Shown: positions 10,636 through 20,079, counted from the first letter of the stretch. The stretch is 64,000 nucleotides of DNA from Vandammella animalimorsus (GCF_002285265.1 NZ_NSJB01000009.1:1-64000), one strand, 5' to 3'. Notes: generated by a model not told the origin, from the sequence alone. Numbers and translations are program-made.

Positions 10636-13600
10636 TCAGCGGCGACCCAACCGCCCCTGACGCGCCATCATCAGCACCGCCAACACCATCAGCAGCAAGG
10701 CCCATGGCGCATTGGCAGGCACCGGCACCGGGCTGGCGCTGGGCGCGCCCACTGGCGCAGGCTGCACGCTTGAGCTGTTGTTGCTCTGCACCACGTCGCT
10801 CTGGTCACTGTCCACCGTGGCCGTGTTGCGGTACTCGCCCGCAGGCTTGACCTTGGCATCAATCCACAGCGAGGCGCTGGCGCCGTTGGCCAGATTGCCC
10901 AGCGTCCACACGCCCGTTGCTGCATCGTAGGCTGGGCTCTGCGCCGCCACGAACTCATAGCCAGAGGGCAGCCGGTCCTCCACCTTGACGCCCGTCGCAT
11001 CGACTGGCCCCAGGTTCTTCACCTCCAGCGTGAAGCGCACGGTCTCGCCCACGTTCGGCGCGAGCTTGTCCACCGACTTGATCACCTGCAAGTCCACGTT
11101 CACATCGTTGACCTTCACCGTGGCGACTGCATTCGAGCAGGTCGCAGGCGTGGTCGCTGGCAGCAGGCAGATTTCGTACGGGTATTCGTACGTGCCCACA
11201 GGCGTGCCCGGCTTGACCGTGATGGTGCCGTCCGGATTCATTTCCAGACCGCCCGTGGCCGGCGGATTGGGCAGCGCGCCCGGCTTGAGCGTCACGTTCG
11301 TGCCGATCACTGCCGGCAGGCCATTGGCCTTGTCGCCGCCATTGCCGTTGTTGTCGGCCACCACCGACGGCGTCTTGCCGCCCGTGCTGGGGATCGTGCC
11401 CATGTCGTCGTCCACGGCCTGGACGGTCGGGTTGACCTTCACCGTGGCTTTCGCAGGGCTGCACACCGTGTCGTTCGGGGCCAGCAGGCAGATTTCGTAC
11501 GGGTATTCGTACGTGCCCGCAGGCGTGCCCGCCTTGACCGTGATGGTGCCGTCCGGATTCATTTCCAGACCGCCCGTGGCCGGCGGATTGGGCAGCGTGC
11601 CCGGCTTGAGCGTCACGTTCGTGCCGATCACTGCCGGTTGGCCATTGGCCTTGTCGCCGCCATTGCCGTTGTTGTCGGCCACCACCGACGGCGTCTTGCC
11701 GCCCGTGCTGGGGATCGTGCCCATGTCGTCGTCCACGGCCTTTACCGTTGCCTTGGCCGTCACCGTCGCCGTGCCGCTGTTGTTGCTCGGGTCATCGCCC
11801 GGGGTCGTCGTGCTGCTCACCGTTGCGGTGTTCGCATAGTCGCCCGTGGCGTTCACCGTCGCCTTCACCGTCAGCGTCGCGCTCGCAGCATTGGCCAAGT
11901 CGCCCACCGTCCACGTCGGGGCGGTGTAGTTGCCCACGCCAGGCGTGGCGCTCACCAGCGTGTAGCCGCTCGGCAACTGCTCGTTCACCGTCACCGCTTG
12001 CGCAGTCGACGGGCCGTCGTTGGTCACCGTGATCGTGAACGTCACTTCGTCGCCCACAGATGCATCGGCCTTGTCCACTGTCTTGCTCAGACGCACATCC
12101 GCCTTAGCTTTCGGGGTCACCGTGGCCGTATCGCTGTTGTTGCTCGGGTCATCGCCCGGGGTCGTCGTGCTGCTCACCGTTGCGGTGTTCGCATAGTCGC
12201 CCGTGGCGTTCACCGTCGCCTTCACCGTCAGCGTTTCGACGGCAGCTTCCGCCAGGTTGCCCACCGTCCACGTCGGCGCATTCCACGCGCCCACGCTCGG
12301 CGTGGCGCTCACCAGTGTGTAACCACTTGGCAACTGCTCGCTCACCGACACCGCTTGCGCCGCCGAGGGGCCATTGTTGATCACCGTGATCGTGAACGTC
12401 ACTTCGTCGCCCACAGACGCATCGGCCTTGTCCACCTCCTTCGTCAGGCTCACCTCCGCAGCATCTTTGACCACCACCGTCGCGGTCGCAGTGGCACAGA
12501 TCGCAGGATTGGTCGCAGGATGCAGACAAATCGTGTAGGGGTAGGTGTACGTACCAGGAGAAGTACCCGCAGCCACTGTAATCACGCCAGTGGTGGCATT
12601 CATCGTCAGCGCGGGGTTCGACGGCGTGCCCGGCGTCAGCGTCACGTTCGTGCCGATCACTGCCGGCTGGCCGTTGGCCGTATCCACGCCCGAACCATTA
12701 TCAGCAACCACCGACGGCGTCACGATCGGGTTCGTCGCACTGTAGTTGTGCTCACCCATATTGTCGTCCACTGCTGCAATCACGCCTTTGACCACCACCG
12801 TCGCGGTCGCAGTGTCGCAAGTTGCAGGGTTCGTCGCAGGGTGCAGGCAGATCGTGTAGGGGTAGGTGTACGTACCAGGCGCAGTACCTGCAGCCACTGT
12901 GATCACGCCAGTGGCAGCGTCCATCGTCAGCGCAGCGTTCGACGGCGTGCCCGGCGTCAGCGTCACGTTCGTGCCGATCACTGCCGGCTGATCGTTGGCC
13001 TTGTCGCCGCCATTGCCGCTGTTGTCGGCCAGCACGGAAGGCGTGGTGATCGGGTTGCTTGCACTGAAATTGTGCTCGCCCATGTTGTCATCAACAGCGT
13101 CGATCGACACCACGTGCACCGTCTCCGTCGCCTTCGCGCAGACTGTCGGGTGGCTCACCAGGCAGATTTCGTACTCCACCGTGGCAGCCCCCACGGGCGC
13201 ACCCGCAATCACTTCAATCTGGCCCGTGGCAGGGTTCAGCGCTACGCCCGGGTTCGACGCAAGCAACTGTGTCAGCGTCACGTTCGCCAGCGTGGCATCT
13301 GCGCCATCGGCTTTGTCCGCGCCGCTGCCATTGTTGCCCAGCACGGAAGGCGTTACGCCCCCTGTGGCCGCGTTGTAGCGACCCAGGTCGTCGCCATGCG
13401 CCTCGATCGTGGGCAGCAGCTCGCCGAAGTTGTAGTTCACAGCGTCCACGCCGCCATCAAGCAGGATGCCTGTAATGGCGCTGGGGGTCATGCCTTGGAC
13501 GGTGGCAACACCCGCCGCGGCAGGGCCAGTGCCAGGGGTCGTTTTGCCATCGTAGTAACCAGCCGGTTGATCGGGCTGCACCACTTTGTACAGGCCGTTT

Positions 13601-16600
13601 TGCAAGCCGGTGAACTGGTACTCGCCATTGCCGTTGGTCAGGGTTTCCGGGTAGGTCACCAGAATGTCGTCGCCCGCACAAACGGGCGGCAGGGTCGTGC
13701 CCATATCGGTGGTATCCACCGTGCCATTGGGGCCGACCGTGCAGGCATACAGCACCAGCTTGTTGTTCGGGATGCCGTCGTCACCCACCTCTACCTGGCC
13801 GTTGTCGTTGCGATCGACGTACACCTTGCCCGTCAGGCTGTTGACGCCGCCCTGAATGCGCACGCTTTCATTGGCCAATGCATAGATGAACTGCAGGCCG
13901 CTGGCCGAAGCATCTGGCGAGAGTGCGCCAACGCTGTTGTTGTAGATGTCATTTTGCTGGGCGATGGCCGGATTGGTCGCAAAGTGCAGCATCACCGGAT
14001 ACTGCTGACCTGCGGTCATGGTCATGCCCGCAGGCGGATTGATCCGCACGGCGGTGGCCGCGCCGATGTCTGCCGGGCAGCCCGCAGTGCCGAACTCGGT
14101 GCTCAGGCACCATTTGGTGGCCCCGCCTGGAATGGCATTGCTGGGATCGCGCGGATTGTTGTGAATTTCGCCAGGCGCGCGGTTGGTGTAGTACACCGCC
14201 TCGCCATGCGCCACATCCACTTGGGTCAGGCGGTAGGCGCCAGCTTGCATCACCGTGGCCGGGCTGCGGCCCGTGAAGCTGCGGGCAGGGTCGCTCTGGT
14301 CGTCACCCACATAGGGCAGGATGTCGATCAGATCGGGCACGTCTGCCGCCGCCACTGGCAGGTCAGAGCTGTAGGCGATGCGGTACTGGAAGTTCTGACC
14401 CGGTTGGATGGAGCCAGCGCCGCTGGCCAAGGTCTTGCTCAAGCTGACCCGAGCAGGCACTTGCACCAGGATATCGGTATGCGCGGCCTTGAGGCAGTTG
14501 CCATAGCCGATCGGCGCCACGGCGCTGAAGCTGCAATCGGCCTTGTCGTCATTGGCCCCGCCGCTGACGGCGGCGTAATTGCGCAAGGTGCTGTTGGCAG
14601 CGGCAGTGACTGCCACCTGGGCGGCAAACTCAATGGTTTCGAGCTTGGCGCCGTCGCTGTTGTCTTGCCCCAGGAACGGCTTTTTCGTGCCCAAGTCCCA
14701 AGTCAGCGTGGTAAAGCCAGCCGCCGGGGTGTCGGTTTGGATCGCAGGCTCACGCGCAACGCCAGCCACCGTGGCGCTGCCAACCACGTAGCTCAGGCCA
14801 GGCGGGAGGATGTCGGTCACCGTATAGGGCGCATCGACCTGCGGCATTTGCGTCGAGAAACGCGGCTGCAGCACATAGCGCACCTGATCGCCAGCGGAAA
14901 TCACCGGCAAATCGTTGACATTGGTGTGGCCCTTGACGGTCTTGGTCACGCGCGAGTAGGTCAGCGAAGGCACGACCTCCAAGTGCTCACGGTAGTTGTA
15001 TCGTTCAAAGTCGTAGTTGTCGGCCCGGCCTGTGGCACGGTTGCGGATCAGACTGCCTGCAGCAATGCTCTGGCCGGCCTGGCGTGTGGTGCCCGCCCCG
15101 CGACCGCTCTTGACTTCGATGTCGGCCGCCCAAGTTTTGCGCAGCTTCAGGCCGCGCACAAACAGATAGGCGCTCTGCCCAGGGGGCAGCGCCTCAATGT
15201 CGGCGCGCACATAAACCAAGTCCTCGCCCACGGCTGCCAGGCTGTCGTGCCACTCGATATCGGTGTTGCTGTCAGCGCAATAGTGCAACGTGCCACTACC
15301 ACCGCCACCACCACCGTATTCAGACGCGCCGGGCTCGCCATTGTCCAGCGGGCCCGATGACGAATCGGTGCTGGCGAAATAACGGCTGCCATTTTTGAGC
15401 TTGCCGTAACGAATGCGTGTTACCAGGCTTGCATCGCCCTGAATCTGCGCTTCAAAGTCTGCGCCCGGCACCAGTTCAGCCCCCATGGAGAGATCGAATG
15501 CCGTGCGGTCGATCACTTCACAGGCCGAAATCCCCAGCAAGGGCTCGGGACCTTTGTTGACAATGCTCAGGCGCGAAGCCACCACCTGGCCCGCAGCCAT
15601 GTAATTGACATGGTGATCCCCATCCTGGCCAGGGTCTTTGAACGTGCCGTAAGGCGCGCCTGGGCGGGAGTCCGGGGTGTAGATCTTGCTCATGGTGCCC
15701 TCAGGCTGACGCACCATGTCGTAAGCGGCTTCGTCATTGCCCGCGTTGTTGCTCACGGCGCTGACACCGGCAATCGGCTGGCCACTGACCGAAGCGCCTT
15801 GGTAGTTCAGCAGCTTGATCTTGTGCGGAGTCGAAACACTGGGCGTATAAGAAGTCAACGGCGTCCACAGCACCAAAGCCTTGTTGCTGACCCACCAAGC
15901 CGGATCGTTGCTGATGTCCAGGCCACCGCGCAGCAAGGTCGGGCGGCGCAGCAGATTGGTGTCCATCCCGCTGATAGTCACTGCCAGCTGGTTGCCCGCC
16001 GCCGTCACCGCGCAGCTGCCGCCATTGGGCACAACATAGGTTTCCGTGCCGTTATAGGCTGCGCCGGTATCCCCCACCCTTTGATACAGGTTGATGGAAC
16101 TGCCGTTCTCATGGCTGGGCCAGCCGTTCAGAGGGCTGCCACAGGCGCTGCTGATAAAACTACCCGAAGCGCCCCCGTGCTCGCCAGCCCCTGCAACGTG
16201 CCAATTGTCCAGCTGGGTGCCTGCGGGATAGCCGGAAATGTCCACATTGATGGTCACGTCGCCTTGCAGGCGCTCCACGCCCTTGCGGCCCCAACCGGCC
16301 GGGTGGGCGGCGCGCAAGCCAATCAAAGGACGATGGAATGTGCCATCCTCGTTGTTCGGGCCGTTGTTGACAGAAAAGCCATAGGCCCTTGGGTTGCCCG
16401 AATAGCTCATCTGCACCACCGCGTCGTAAAAGGGCGCAGCGGTAATGTCGATGGAATTGGCATTGCTGACCGGCTGCAAAGGCGCCGTCACCGCCGCCGA
16501 GGTCAGCGTAGTGGCTGGCGCCTGCAAGGTATCGCCATTTTTGGTGACGCTGCCGCGCACGAAGGCGCGCAGAATCACGTTCTCCGTGGTCGAAGCGGCA

Positions 16601-17001
16601 ATGCTGGGCAACACACACGTGAGCGTCTGCTTGTCCTGAGAGATGGCCGAACCCGCCCCGGTACATTGGCTGGGCAAGGCCAGCCATTCGGCAAAGCCGC
16701 CAGCGGGCAGCGCACTGACGATCGTGACGTTGCTGTCGGGCTGCGGATCGGTGCTGACAGCCACCTGGTAATGCACTTCATCATTGGTGCGTACCCTGCC
16801 ATTGCTCGGCCCCGAGTCATAGCCTGGCACGCTGTCCTGAGCTGACTGGTCCCAGCCGGCGGTGCCATCGGCCGCCACGGCCACAGTCAGCTCCTTGACC
16901 GCGGCATGCGCCTGCGGCAGCGCCACGGCCAGCCACAAAGCGGCAGCCGTTGCACTCAACTGCCACAGCCTGCCCGGCCTGGGTGAGTTGATCTTCGTCA
17001 T
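10636..17001 (-). CDS. Giant modular surface protein: SdrD-B-like, Ig-like and DUF11 repeats, CTERM-like tail
   Basis: 2121 residues from the ATG at 17001, chosen because AAAGGAC lies 8-9 bases upstream and a signal peptide follows (hydrophobic LSATAAALWLAVALPQ, cleavage likely after AHA). The N-terminal 650 residues are a secreted region I do not recognise. Then come DUF11-like segments (about 680-980), an SdrD-B-like domain (about 1048-1195: GKVYVDRNDNGQVEVGDDG), three modules of about 107 residues with AVDDNMGEHN...YPYTICLHP, two DUF11 modules (119 residues each, from about 1516), two more AVDDDMG modules, a last DUF11 (about 1966-2080) and the tail VPVPANAPWALLLMVLAVLM followed by arginines. 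This tripartite end resembles IPTL/PEP-CTERM sorting signals. Probably an adhesin or matrix protein; alone in its transcript. Confidence 0.85.
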   Translation of the reverse strand: MTKINSPRPGRLWQLSATAAALWLAVALPQAHAAVKELTVAVAADGTAGWDQSAQDSVPGYDSGPSNGRVRTNDEVHYQVAVSTDPQPDSNVTIVSALPAGGFAEWLALPSQCTGAGSAISQDKQTLTCVLPSIAASTTENVILRAFVRGSVTKNGDTLQAPATTLTSAAVTAPLQPVSNANSIDITAAPFYDAVVQMSYSGNPRAYGFSVNNGPNNEDGTFHRPLIGLRAAHPAGWGRKGVERLQGDVTINVDISGYPAGTQLDNWHVAGAGEHGGASGSFISSACGSPLNGWPSHENGSSINLYQRVGDTGAAYNGTETYVVPNGGSCAVTAAGNQLAVTISGMDTNLLRRPTLLRGGLDISNDPAWWVSNKALVLWTPLTSYTPSVSTPHKIKLLNYQGASVSGQPIAGVSAVSNNAGNDEAAYDMVRQPEGTMSKIYTPDSRPGAPYGTFKDPGQDGDHHVNYMAAGQVVASRLSIVNKGPEPLLGISACEVIDRTAFDLSMGAELVPGADFEAQIQGDASLVTRIRYGKLKNGSRYFASTDSSSGPLDNGEPGASEYGGGGGGSGTLHYCADSNTDIEWHDSLAAVGEDLVYVRADIEALPPGQSAYLFVRGLKLRKTWAADIEVKSGRGAGTTRQAGQSIAAGSLIRNRATGRADNYDFERYNYREHLEVVPSLTYSRVTKTVKGHTNVNDLPVISAGDQVRYVLQPRFSTQMPQVDAPYTVTDILPPGLSYVVGSATVAGVAREPAIQTDTPAAGFTTLTWDLGTKKPFLGQDNSDGAKLETIEFAAQVAVTAAANSTLRNYAAVSGGANDDKADCSFSAVAPIGYGNCLKAAHTDILVQVPARVSLSKTLASGAGSIQPGQNFQYRIAYSSDLPVAAADVPDLIDILPYVGDDQSDPARSFTGRSPATVMQAGAYRLTQVDVAHGEAVYYTNRAPGEIHNNPRDPSNAIPGGATKWCLSTEFGTAGCPADIGAATAVRINPPAGMTMTAGQQYPVMLHFATNPAIAQQNDIYNNSVGALSPDASASGLQFIYALANESVRIQGGVNSLTGKVYVDRNDNGQVEVGDDGIPNNKLVLYACTVGPNGTVDTTDMGTTLPPVCAGDDILVTYPETLTNGNGEYQFTGLQNGLYKVVQPDQPAGYYDGKTTPGTGPAAAGVATVQGMTPSAITGILLDGGVDAVNYNFGELLPTIEAHGDDLGRYNAATGGVTPSVLGNNGSGADKADGADATLANVTLTQLLASNPGVALNPATGQIEVIAGAPVGAATVEYEICLVSHPTVCAKATETVHVVSIDAVDDNMGEHNFSASNPITTPSVLADNSGNGGDKANDQPAVIGTNVTLTPGTPSNAALTMDAATGVITVAAGTAPGTYTYPYTICLHPATNPATCDTATATVVVKGVIAAVDDNMGEHNYSATNPIVTPSVVADNGSGVDTANGQPAVIGTNVTLTPGTPSNPALTMNATTGVITVAAGTSPGTYTYPYTICLHPATNPAICATATATVVVKDAAEVSLTKEVDKADASVGDEVTFTITVINNGPSAAQAVSVSEQLPSGYTLVSATPSVGAWNAPTWTVGNLAEAAVETLTVKATVNATGDYANTATVSSTTTPGDDPSNNSDTATVTPKAKADVRLSKTVDKADASVGDEVTFTITVTNDGPSTAQAVTVNEQLPSGYTLVSATPGVGNYTAPTWTVGDLANAASATLTVKATVNATGDYANTATVSSTTTPGDDPSNNSGTATVTAKATVKAVDDDMGTIPSTGGKTPSVVADNNGNGGDKANGQPAVIGTNVTLKPGTLPNPPATGGLEMNPDGTITVKAGTPAGTYEYPYEICLLAPNDTVCSPAKATVKVNPTVQAVDDDMGTIPSTGGKTPSVVADNNGNGGDKANGLPAVIGTNVTLKPGALPNPPATGGLEMNPDGTITVKPGTPVGTYEYPYEICLLPATTPATCSNAVATVKVNDVNVDLQVIKSVDKLAPNVGETVRFTLEVKNLGPVDATGVKVEDRLPSGYEFVAAQSPAYDAATGVWTLGNLANGASASLWIDAKVKPAGEYRNTATVDSDQSDVVQSNNSSSVQPAPVGAPSASPVPVPANAPWALLLMVLAVLMMARQGRLGRR
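11161..11741. repeat. Near-identical 321-base direct repeats (AVDDDMG modules)
   Basis: Copies at 11161-11420 and 11482-11741 are offset by exactly 321 bases (107 codons) and differ at only a handful of positions over 260 bases. They encode two adjacent AVDDDMGTIPSTGGKTPS modules of the surface protein. Near identity at synonymous sites points to recent duplication or gene conversion. Confidence 0.92.
11775..12435. repeat. Near-identical 357-base direct repeats (DUF11 modules)
   Basis: Copies at 11775-12078 and 12132-12435 are offset by 357 bases (119 codons). Stretches such as the TTGCTCGGGTCATCGCCCGG region are unchanged. They encode the paired DUF11 modules with KADASVGDEVTFTITV. Confidence 0.88.
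12468..13090. repeat. 321-base direct repeats (AVDDNMGEHN modules)
   Basis: Copies beginning at 12468 and 12789 are offset by 321 bases, drifting to 324 near the end through a one-codon indel (NGSGVDT against NSGNGGDK). They are more diverged than the 11161 pair, suggesting an older duplication. A third, more diverged module lies at about 13100-13410. Confidence 0.8.
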
Positions 17002-17540
17002 CAAAGAAAGTCCTTTCGACTGTGAAAAATGAATGGGGCCGCCATCTGCTGCGCTCTTTGCACATGAGCTCCTGCAACAGTCAATTGCAAAAAGATGCAA
17101 TAAAAACACATCACTCAAACTTGCGCAGCCCCATTCCTGAGCCGGGCAGCAGCGCCCGACTCTCCCTGATACAAGCAAGTCGCATATGCTACTGGAAGCA
17201 CAACTGGTTGCAAAAACAAACTTGGCAGAAAGGAACTTTTTCGAGTCTTTGATGTGTGAATTCCTTTCAGCTACGAGAATAAATCTGCAATCAGACGGCT
17301 TTGATTGCTACAAACTCATACATAGCCTGACCCGAAGGGGGGCTTGTCACCATCTTTGCCTGAACAAACGCGAGCCTCAGCATCTGCGGCAACAGCCCCA
17401 CCGGAGCCCGCGCTTTTTCTGTCCCGCTAGAATCCTGCAGTCTTCAGCAGCCACATCTCGCTTGGCTACGGCGCAGATGCGGGGTCGCCATCGGCCCCGA
17501 ATTCATCGCCCATTCACAACCAACCACAAAAGGACGACAC
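17002..17540. promoter_or_regulatory. Divergent intergenic region between surface-protein gene and superoxide dismutase
   Basis: 539 bases without a convincing gene; short open frames here lack a ribosome site. The middle (about 17180-17330) is clearly more AT-rich than its surroundings. It contains a 7-base inverted repeat GCAATCA-N8-TGATTGC (17287-17308), a possible operator. TAGAAT at 17428-17433 could be the -10 of the dismutase promoter, but no good -35 is visible. Ribosome sites for both flanking genes are clear. Confidence 0.4.
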
Positions 17541-18176
17541 ATGAGCTACACACTGCCTGCCCTGCCCTACGCCTACGATGCCCTGGAGCCGCACATCGAT
17601 GCGCAAACCATGGAAATCCACCACACCAAGCACCATCAGGCCTACATCAACAACCTGGCCACCGCCGTCAAAGGCACGGAGTTTGACGGTCAGGCCGCCG
17701 AGGCCCTGATCCAGCAACTGGACAAGCTGCCTGAAGGCATTCGCACTGCCGTACGCAACAATGGCGGCGGCCATGCCAACCACAGCCTGTTCTGGACGGT
17801 GATGGCTCCGACCGGACAAGGCGGCGGCGGTCAACCCAGCGGCGCGCTGGCGCAGGCCATCGAGCGCGATTTGGGTGGCTTCGAGGCCTTCAAAGAAGCC
17901 TTTACCAAGGCCGCACAGACGCGCTTTGGCAGCGGCTGGGCCTGGCTGTCCAGCGACAAGAGCGGCAAGCTGCTGGTGGAAAGCAGCGCCAACCAAGACA
18001 GCCCGTTGATGGCCGGCATTGGCTCTGGCAATACCCCCATCCTGGGCCTGGATGTGTGGGAGCACGCCTATTACCTGAAGTACCAAAACCGCCGCCCTGA
18101 CTACATTGGCGCGTTTTTCAACGTCGTGAACTGGGCCGAAGTGGCGCGCCGCTACGAAGAGGCCATGGCATCCTAA
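17541..18176 (+). CDS. sodA: Superoxide dismutase, Mn-type Fe/Mn family
   Basis: 211 residues ([20 protein letters not shown]). It converts superoxide to oxygen and hydrogen peroxide in the cytoplasm; no signal peptide is present. Metal ligands are all present: His27, His81, Asp171 and His175 (DVWEHAYY). The active-site context [13 protein letters not shown] and the C-terminal glutamine in ANQDSPLM follow the manganese-type pattern rather than the iron type (AAQVWNHTFYW), but cambialistic enzymes share these features, so metal choice is an inference. Start: ATG at 17541 with AAAAGGA seven to thirteen bases upstream. Monocistronic, closed by a strong terminator 25 bases after the stop. Confidence 0.94.
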   Translation: MSYTLPALPYAYDALEPHIDAQTMEIHHTKHHQAYINNLATAVKGTEFDGQAAEALIQQLDKLPEGIRTAVRNNGGGHANHSLFWTVMAPTGQGGGGQPSGALAQAIERDLGGFEAFKEAFTKAAQTRFGSGWAWLSSDKSGKLLVESSANQDSPLMAGIGSGNTPILGLDVWEHAYYLKYQNRRPDYIGAFFNVVNWAEVARRYEEAMAS

Positions 18177-18201
18177 GCCCCAGGGATCAGTAGCACCAAG
18201 C

Positions 18202-18238
18202 AAAAAACCGCAGTCCCTGACCGGGTCTGCGGTTTTTT
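18202..18238 (+). terminator. Rho-independent terminator of the superoxide dismutase gene
   Basis: AAAAAACCGCAG and CTGCGGTTTTTT flank a 13-base loop, a 6-bp core stem extended by A:T pairs to 12 bp with a T run. Confidence 0.92.
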
Positions 18239-18355
18239 CATTGCCCAATCAGGCGAGGCCTGTCCGCTTCAAGGGATTGGACGATGGGGCACCCCCCTCT
18301 AGACTGCCGCCCATCGAGCGCCTGTTCAAAACCTTGGGTTCACAGTCCGGAGTCG

Positions 18356-18381
18356 AAAAAAGCCGGCTTGAGCTGGCCGGC
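18356..18381 (-). terminator. Rho-independent terminator after the yqaA-like gene
   Basis: On the minus strand GCCGGC, an 8-base loop, GCCGGC and TTTTTT (18381-18356) lie 76-101 bases beyond the stop of the YqaA-like gene. The 18239-18355 remainder shows nothing else. Confidence 0.7.
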
Positions 18382-18456
18382 AAGGCTTTGAAACACCCCT
18401 TCATTGCCCACCCCTCAAGCACTTGCTTGGCCCTGCAGAGATTTTTGCTCGGGTCA

Positions 18457-18963
18457 TCAGCCTCCCAGCCAACTCTGGCCAGCCTGGGAAGCCTGCAACA
18501 GCAGCCACGTCATCACCACATAGCGCAACAGCTTGCCCAACGCCATGTACGCCGCACACTGCGCTGGCGGCAAGCGCAACCAGCCGGCCACCGCACACAA
18601 GGGATCGCCGACCACTGGCAGAAAACTCAACAAACAGGCCTTAGGGCCAAAGCGCTGCAGCCAGCGCAACGCCCTGACATGCTTGACCGCCCCATCATTC
18701 AGCGAGCGCTTACGCTGCACGGCGCGCTGCGCTGCGCTGCCCATCCACCAGCTGAGCATGCCCCCCAGGGTATTGCCCAGCGTAGCCACCAATACAGCCG
18801 GCCAGAACAACGCTGGATTGAGCTGCACCAGGCCAAACACCGCCGGCTCCGACCCCAGAGGAAGCAACGTGGCCGACAGCAAGGCCACAGCGAACACCGT
18901 GGACAAGCCATACTCAGGCAACGCCAGCCAGCCCAGCAGCGTATCCAACTCGAATTGCCACAT
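18457..18963 (-). CDS. yqaA: YqaA family membrane protein (VTT/DedA superfamily)
   Basis: 168 residues from the ATG at 18963 (MWQFELDTLLGWLALPEYGL); the frame is open 13 codons further upstream but those residues are not typical. Four or so membrane segments are seen. Family signatures are FAVALLSATLLPLGSE, ATLGNTLGGMLSWWMG (the VTT G-x-x-x-G region), RFGPKACLLSFLPVVGDPLC and LGKLLRYVVM, aligning well with E. coli YqaA. The wider DedA/VTT superfamily contains phospholipid-carrier flippases and scramblases; a substrate for YqaA is not established. It reads leftward, with a terminator downstream and a small membrane protein gene 184 bases upstream on the same strand. Confidence 0.85.
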   Translation of the reverse strand: MWQFELDTLLGWLALPEYGLSTVFAVALLSATLLPLGSEPAVFGLVQLNPALFWPAVLVATLGNTLGGMLSWWMGSAAQRAVQRKRSLNDGAVKHVRALRWLQRFGPKACLLSFLPVVGDPLCAVAGWLRLPPAQCAAYMALGKLLRYVVMTWLLLQASQAGQSWLGG

Positions 18964-19147
18964 GCAAAAACGCGTTCGTTCGATCAGGCGCGCTGGCCGC
19001 AATGGGACAACGCCTTCAACCTCAGAGCCGGCTCAAAAGCATCCGCACTGAGCGCACCATGCGCAGGTTTGAGCGGTCTGCGGCGCTGCAGCCCACTGCA
19101 GTTGCAGAACGCTTTTACCCACTCGCGCCGAAGCCTGGAACAAGCGC

Positions 19148-19468
19148 TCACTGTGCAGGCGGGCGAGGCGTGACATCCGTCACATCCGCGGCCTGTGTGC
19201 GGCCTGGCATCCCCCCCGACCGACGGCGCAACCCCGGGCGCTGGGCTGCAGCATAAGCACGCCGAAAGCCATTTCTCGGGTCAAAGCGAGCCCCTTGCCA
19301 GACGGTTTTCGGCTCGCGCCCCAGCCACCGGGCCCAAAGCTGACGCACCTTAAAGACCAGCCAAGCGCCAGCCATCACAAACATGAGAACAAAAAACAGT
19401 GCAGCGCCCAACATCAGGCCCAGCAAAAGTAAAAAAGTGCTAACAATTGTTGTCATCAATCCATTCAC
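19148..19468 (-). CDS. Small membrane protein of unknown function
   Basis: 106 residues if started at the GTG at 19468, selected because a perfect AGGAGG lies 5 bases upstream; the nearby in-frame ATG (19456) is 17 bases from that site. One long hydrophobic stretch (TTIVSTFLLLLGLMLGAALF and onward for about 40 residues, probably two helices) is followed by a basic, probably cytoplasmic part (KVRQLWARWLGREPKTV, then RRAYAAAQRPGLRRRSGG). I do not recognise a family. It is the first gene of a possible leftward pair with yqaA and diverges from the DUF1328 region. Confidence 0.6.
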   Translation of the reverse strand: MNGLMTTIVSTFLLLLGLMLGAALFFVLMFVMAGAWLVFKVRQLWARWLGREPKTVWQGARFDPRNGFRRAYAAAQRPGLRRRSGGMPGRTQAADVTDVTPRPPAQ

Positions 19469-19775
19469 ATTCACCTCCTGGTCAATAAGCCTGACGTGAC
19501 TTGACATCTGAGCGCCCAGAGCCTCAGCAAGCCATGCCGCGCCACAATTGGGCATATGTTCTGGCACTTCAATGGCTGGCCTCGCATTTTTACATTCCAG
19601 TCACATTTCAGAGGCCATACGCTGAGGCCTGCCGCGAATTTGACCGCACCACAAATTTGGATGCACTCAAAGATTCGCCTATTACACCATTTTTAAAAAA
19701 CATATTTTTACCTCAGATTTTTCATTGCCTGTACAATGTGTTTTCGTTTTTGGCTGAGAAAAGAAAGGACATCCC

Positions 19776-19938
19776 ATGCTTCGCTAATGCAGTGATCTTC
19801 TTTGTCATCGCACTGGTTGCCGCGCTCTTTGGCTTCACTGGCATTGCCGCAGGCGCTTCTGAGATCGCAAAGATTCTGTTCTTCGTATTCATTATTTTCG
19901 CCGTTGTGACATTCGTTCTGAATGCCATCCGAAAATAA
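19776..19938 (+). pseudogene. DUF1328/YtjA small membrane protein gene with a one-base frameshift
   Basis: The body from 19789 to the stop at 19938 encodes [20 protein letters not shown], then [20 protein letters not shown], a clear DUF1328 protein (normally about 53-60 residues, starting MLRYA or MLYYA). The natural start ATG at 19776, with AAAGGAC upstream, reads ATG CTT CGC TAA. Dropping one A of TAA (19786/19787) restores MLRYAVIFF exactly. So either a single-base insertion has inactivated the gene, or the read has an error; a weak GTG start at 19792 could rescue a 48-residue form. It stands before the DUF883 and BON genes, which commonly accompany it in stress-response groups. Confidence 0.75.
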
Positions 19939-20079
19939 CTTCACATACCCCATAGAGTGGATGCATGCGATCAGGCAGAATTAAGACTGAATCGCATTTC
20001 AGGGGCAATACCCCTTTGCGCACATCCAAATAAAAACAGCTTTGCGAAAAATCAGCAAAAAATCAGAAAAGGATCTTCA

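Noticed and set aside
11161-13090. Direct repeats resembling a CRISPR-like array
   Set aside because: Units are 321 or 357 bases, in frame and protein-coding; no short repeat-spacer pattern.
11638-15360. 1240-codon open frame antisense to the surface-protein gene
   Set aside because: Arg/His-rich composition with repeats mirroring the sense modules; no start signal.
17186-17686. Open frame of 166 codons reaching into the superoxide dismutase gene
   Set aside because: No ribosome site; overlaps the dismutase start in another frame and has no protein features.
18239-18456. Possible small gene after the dismutase terminator
   Set aside because: Open frame on the plus strand is antisense to yqaA further on and lacks a start signal; only a terminator is supported.
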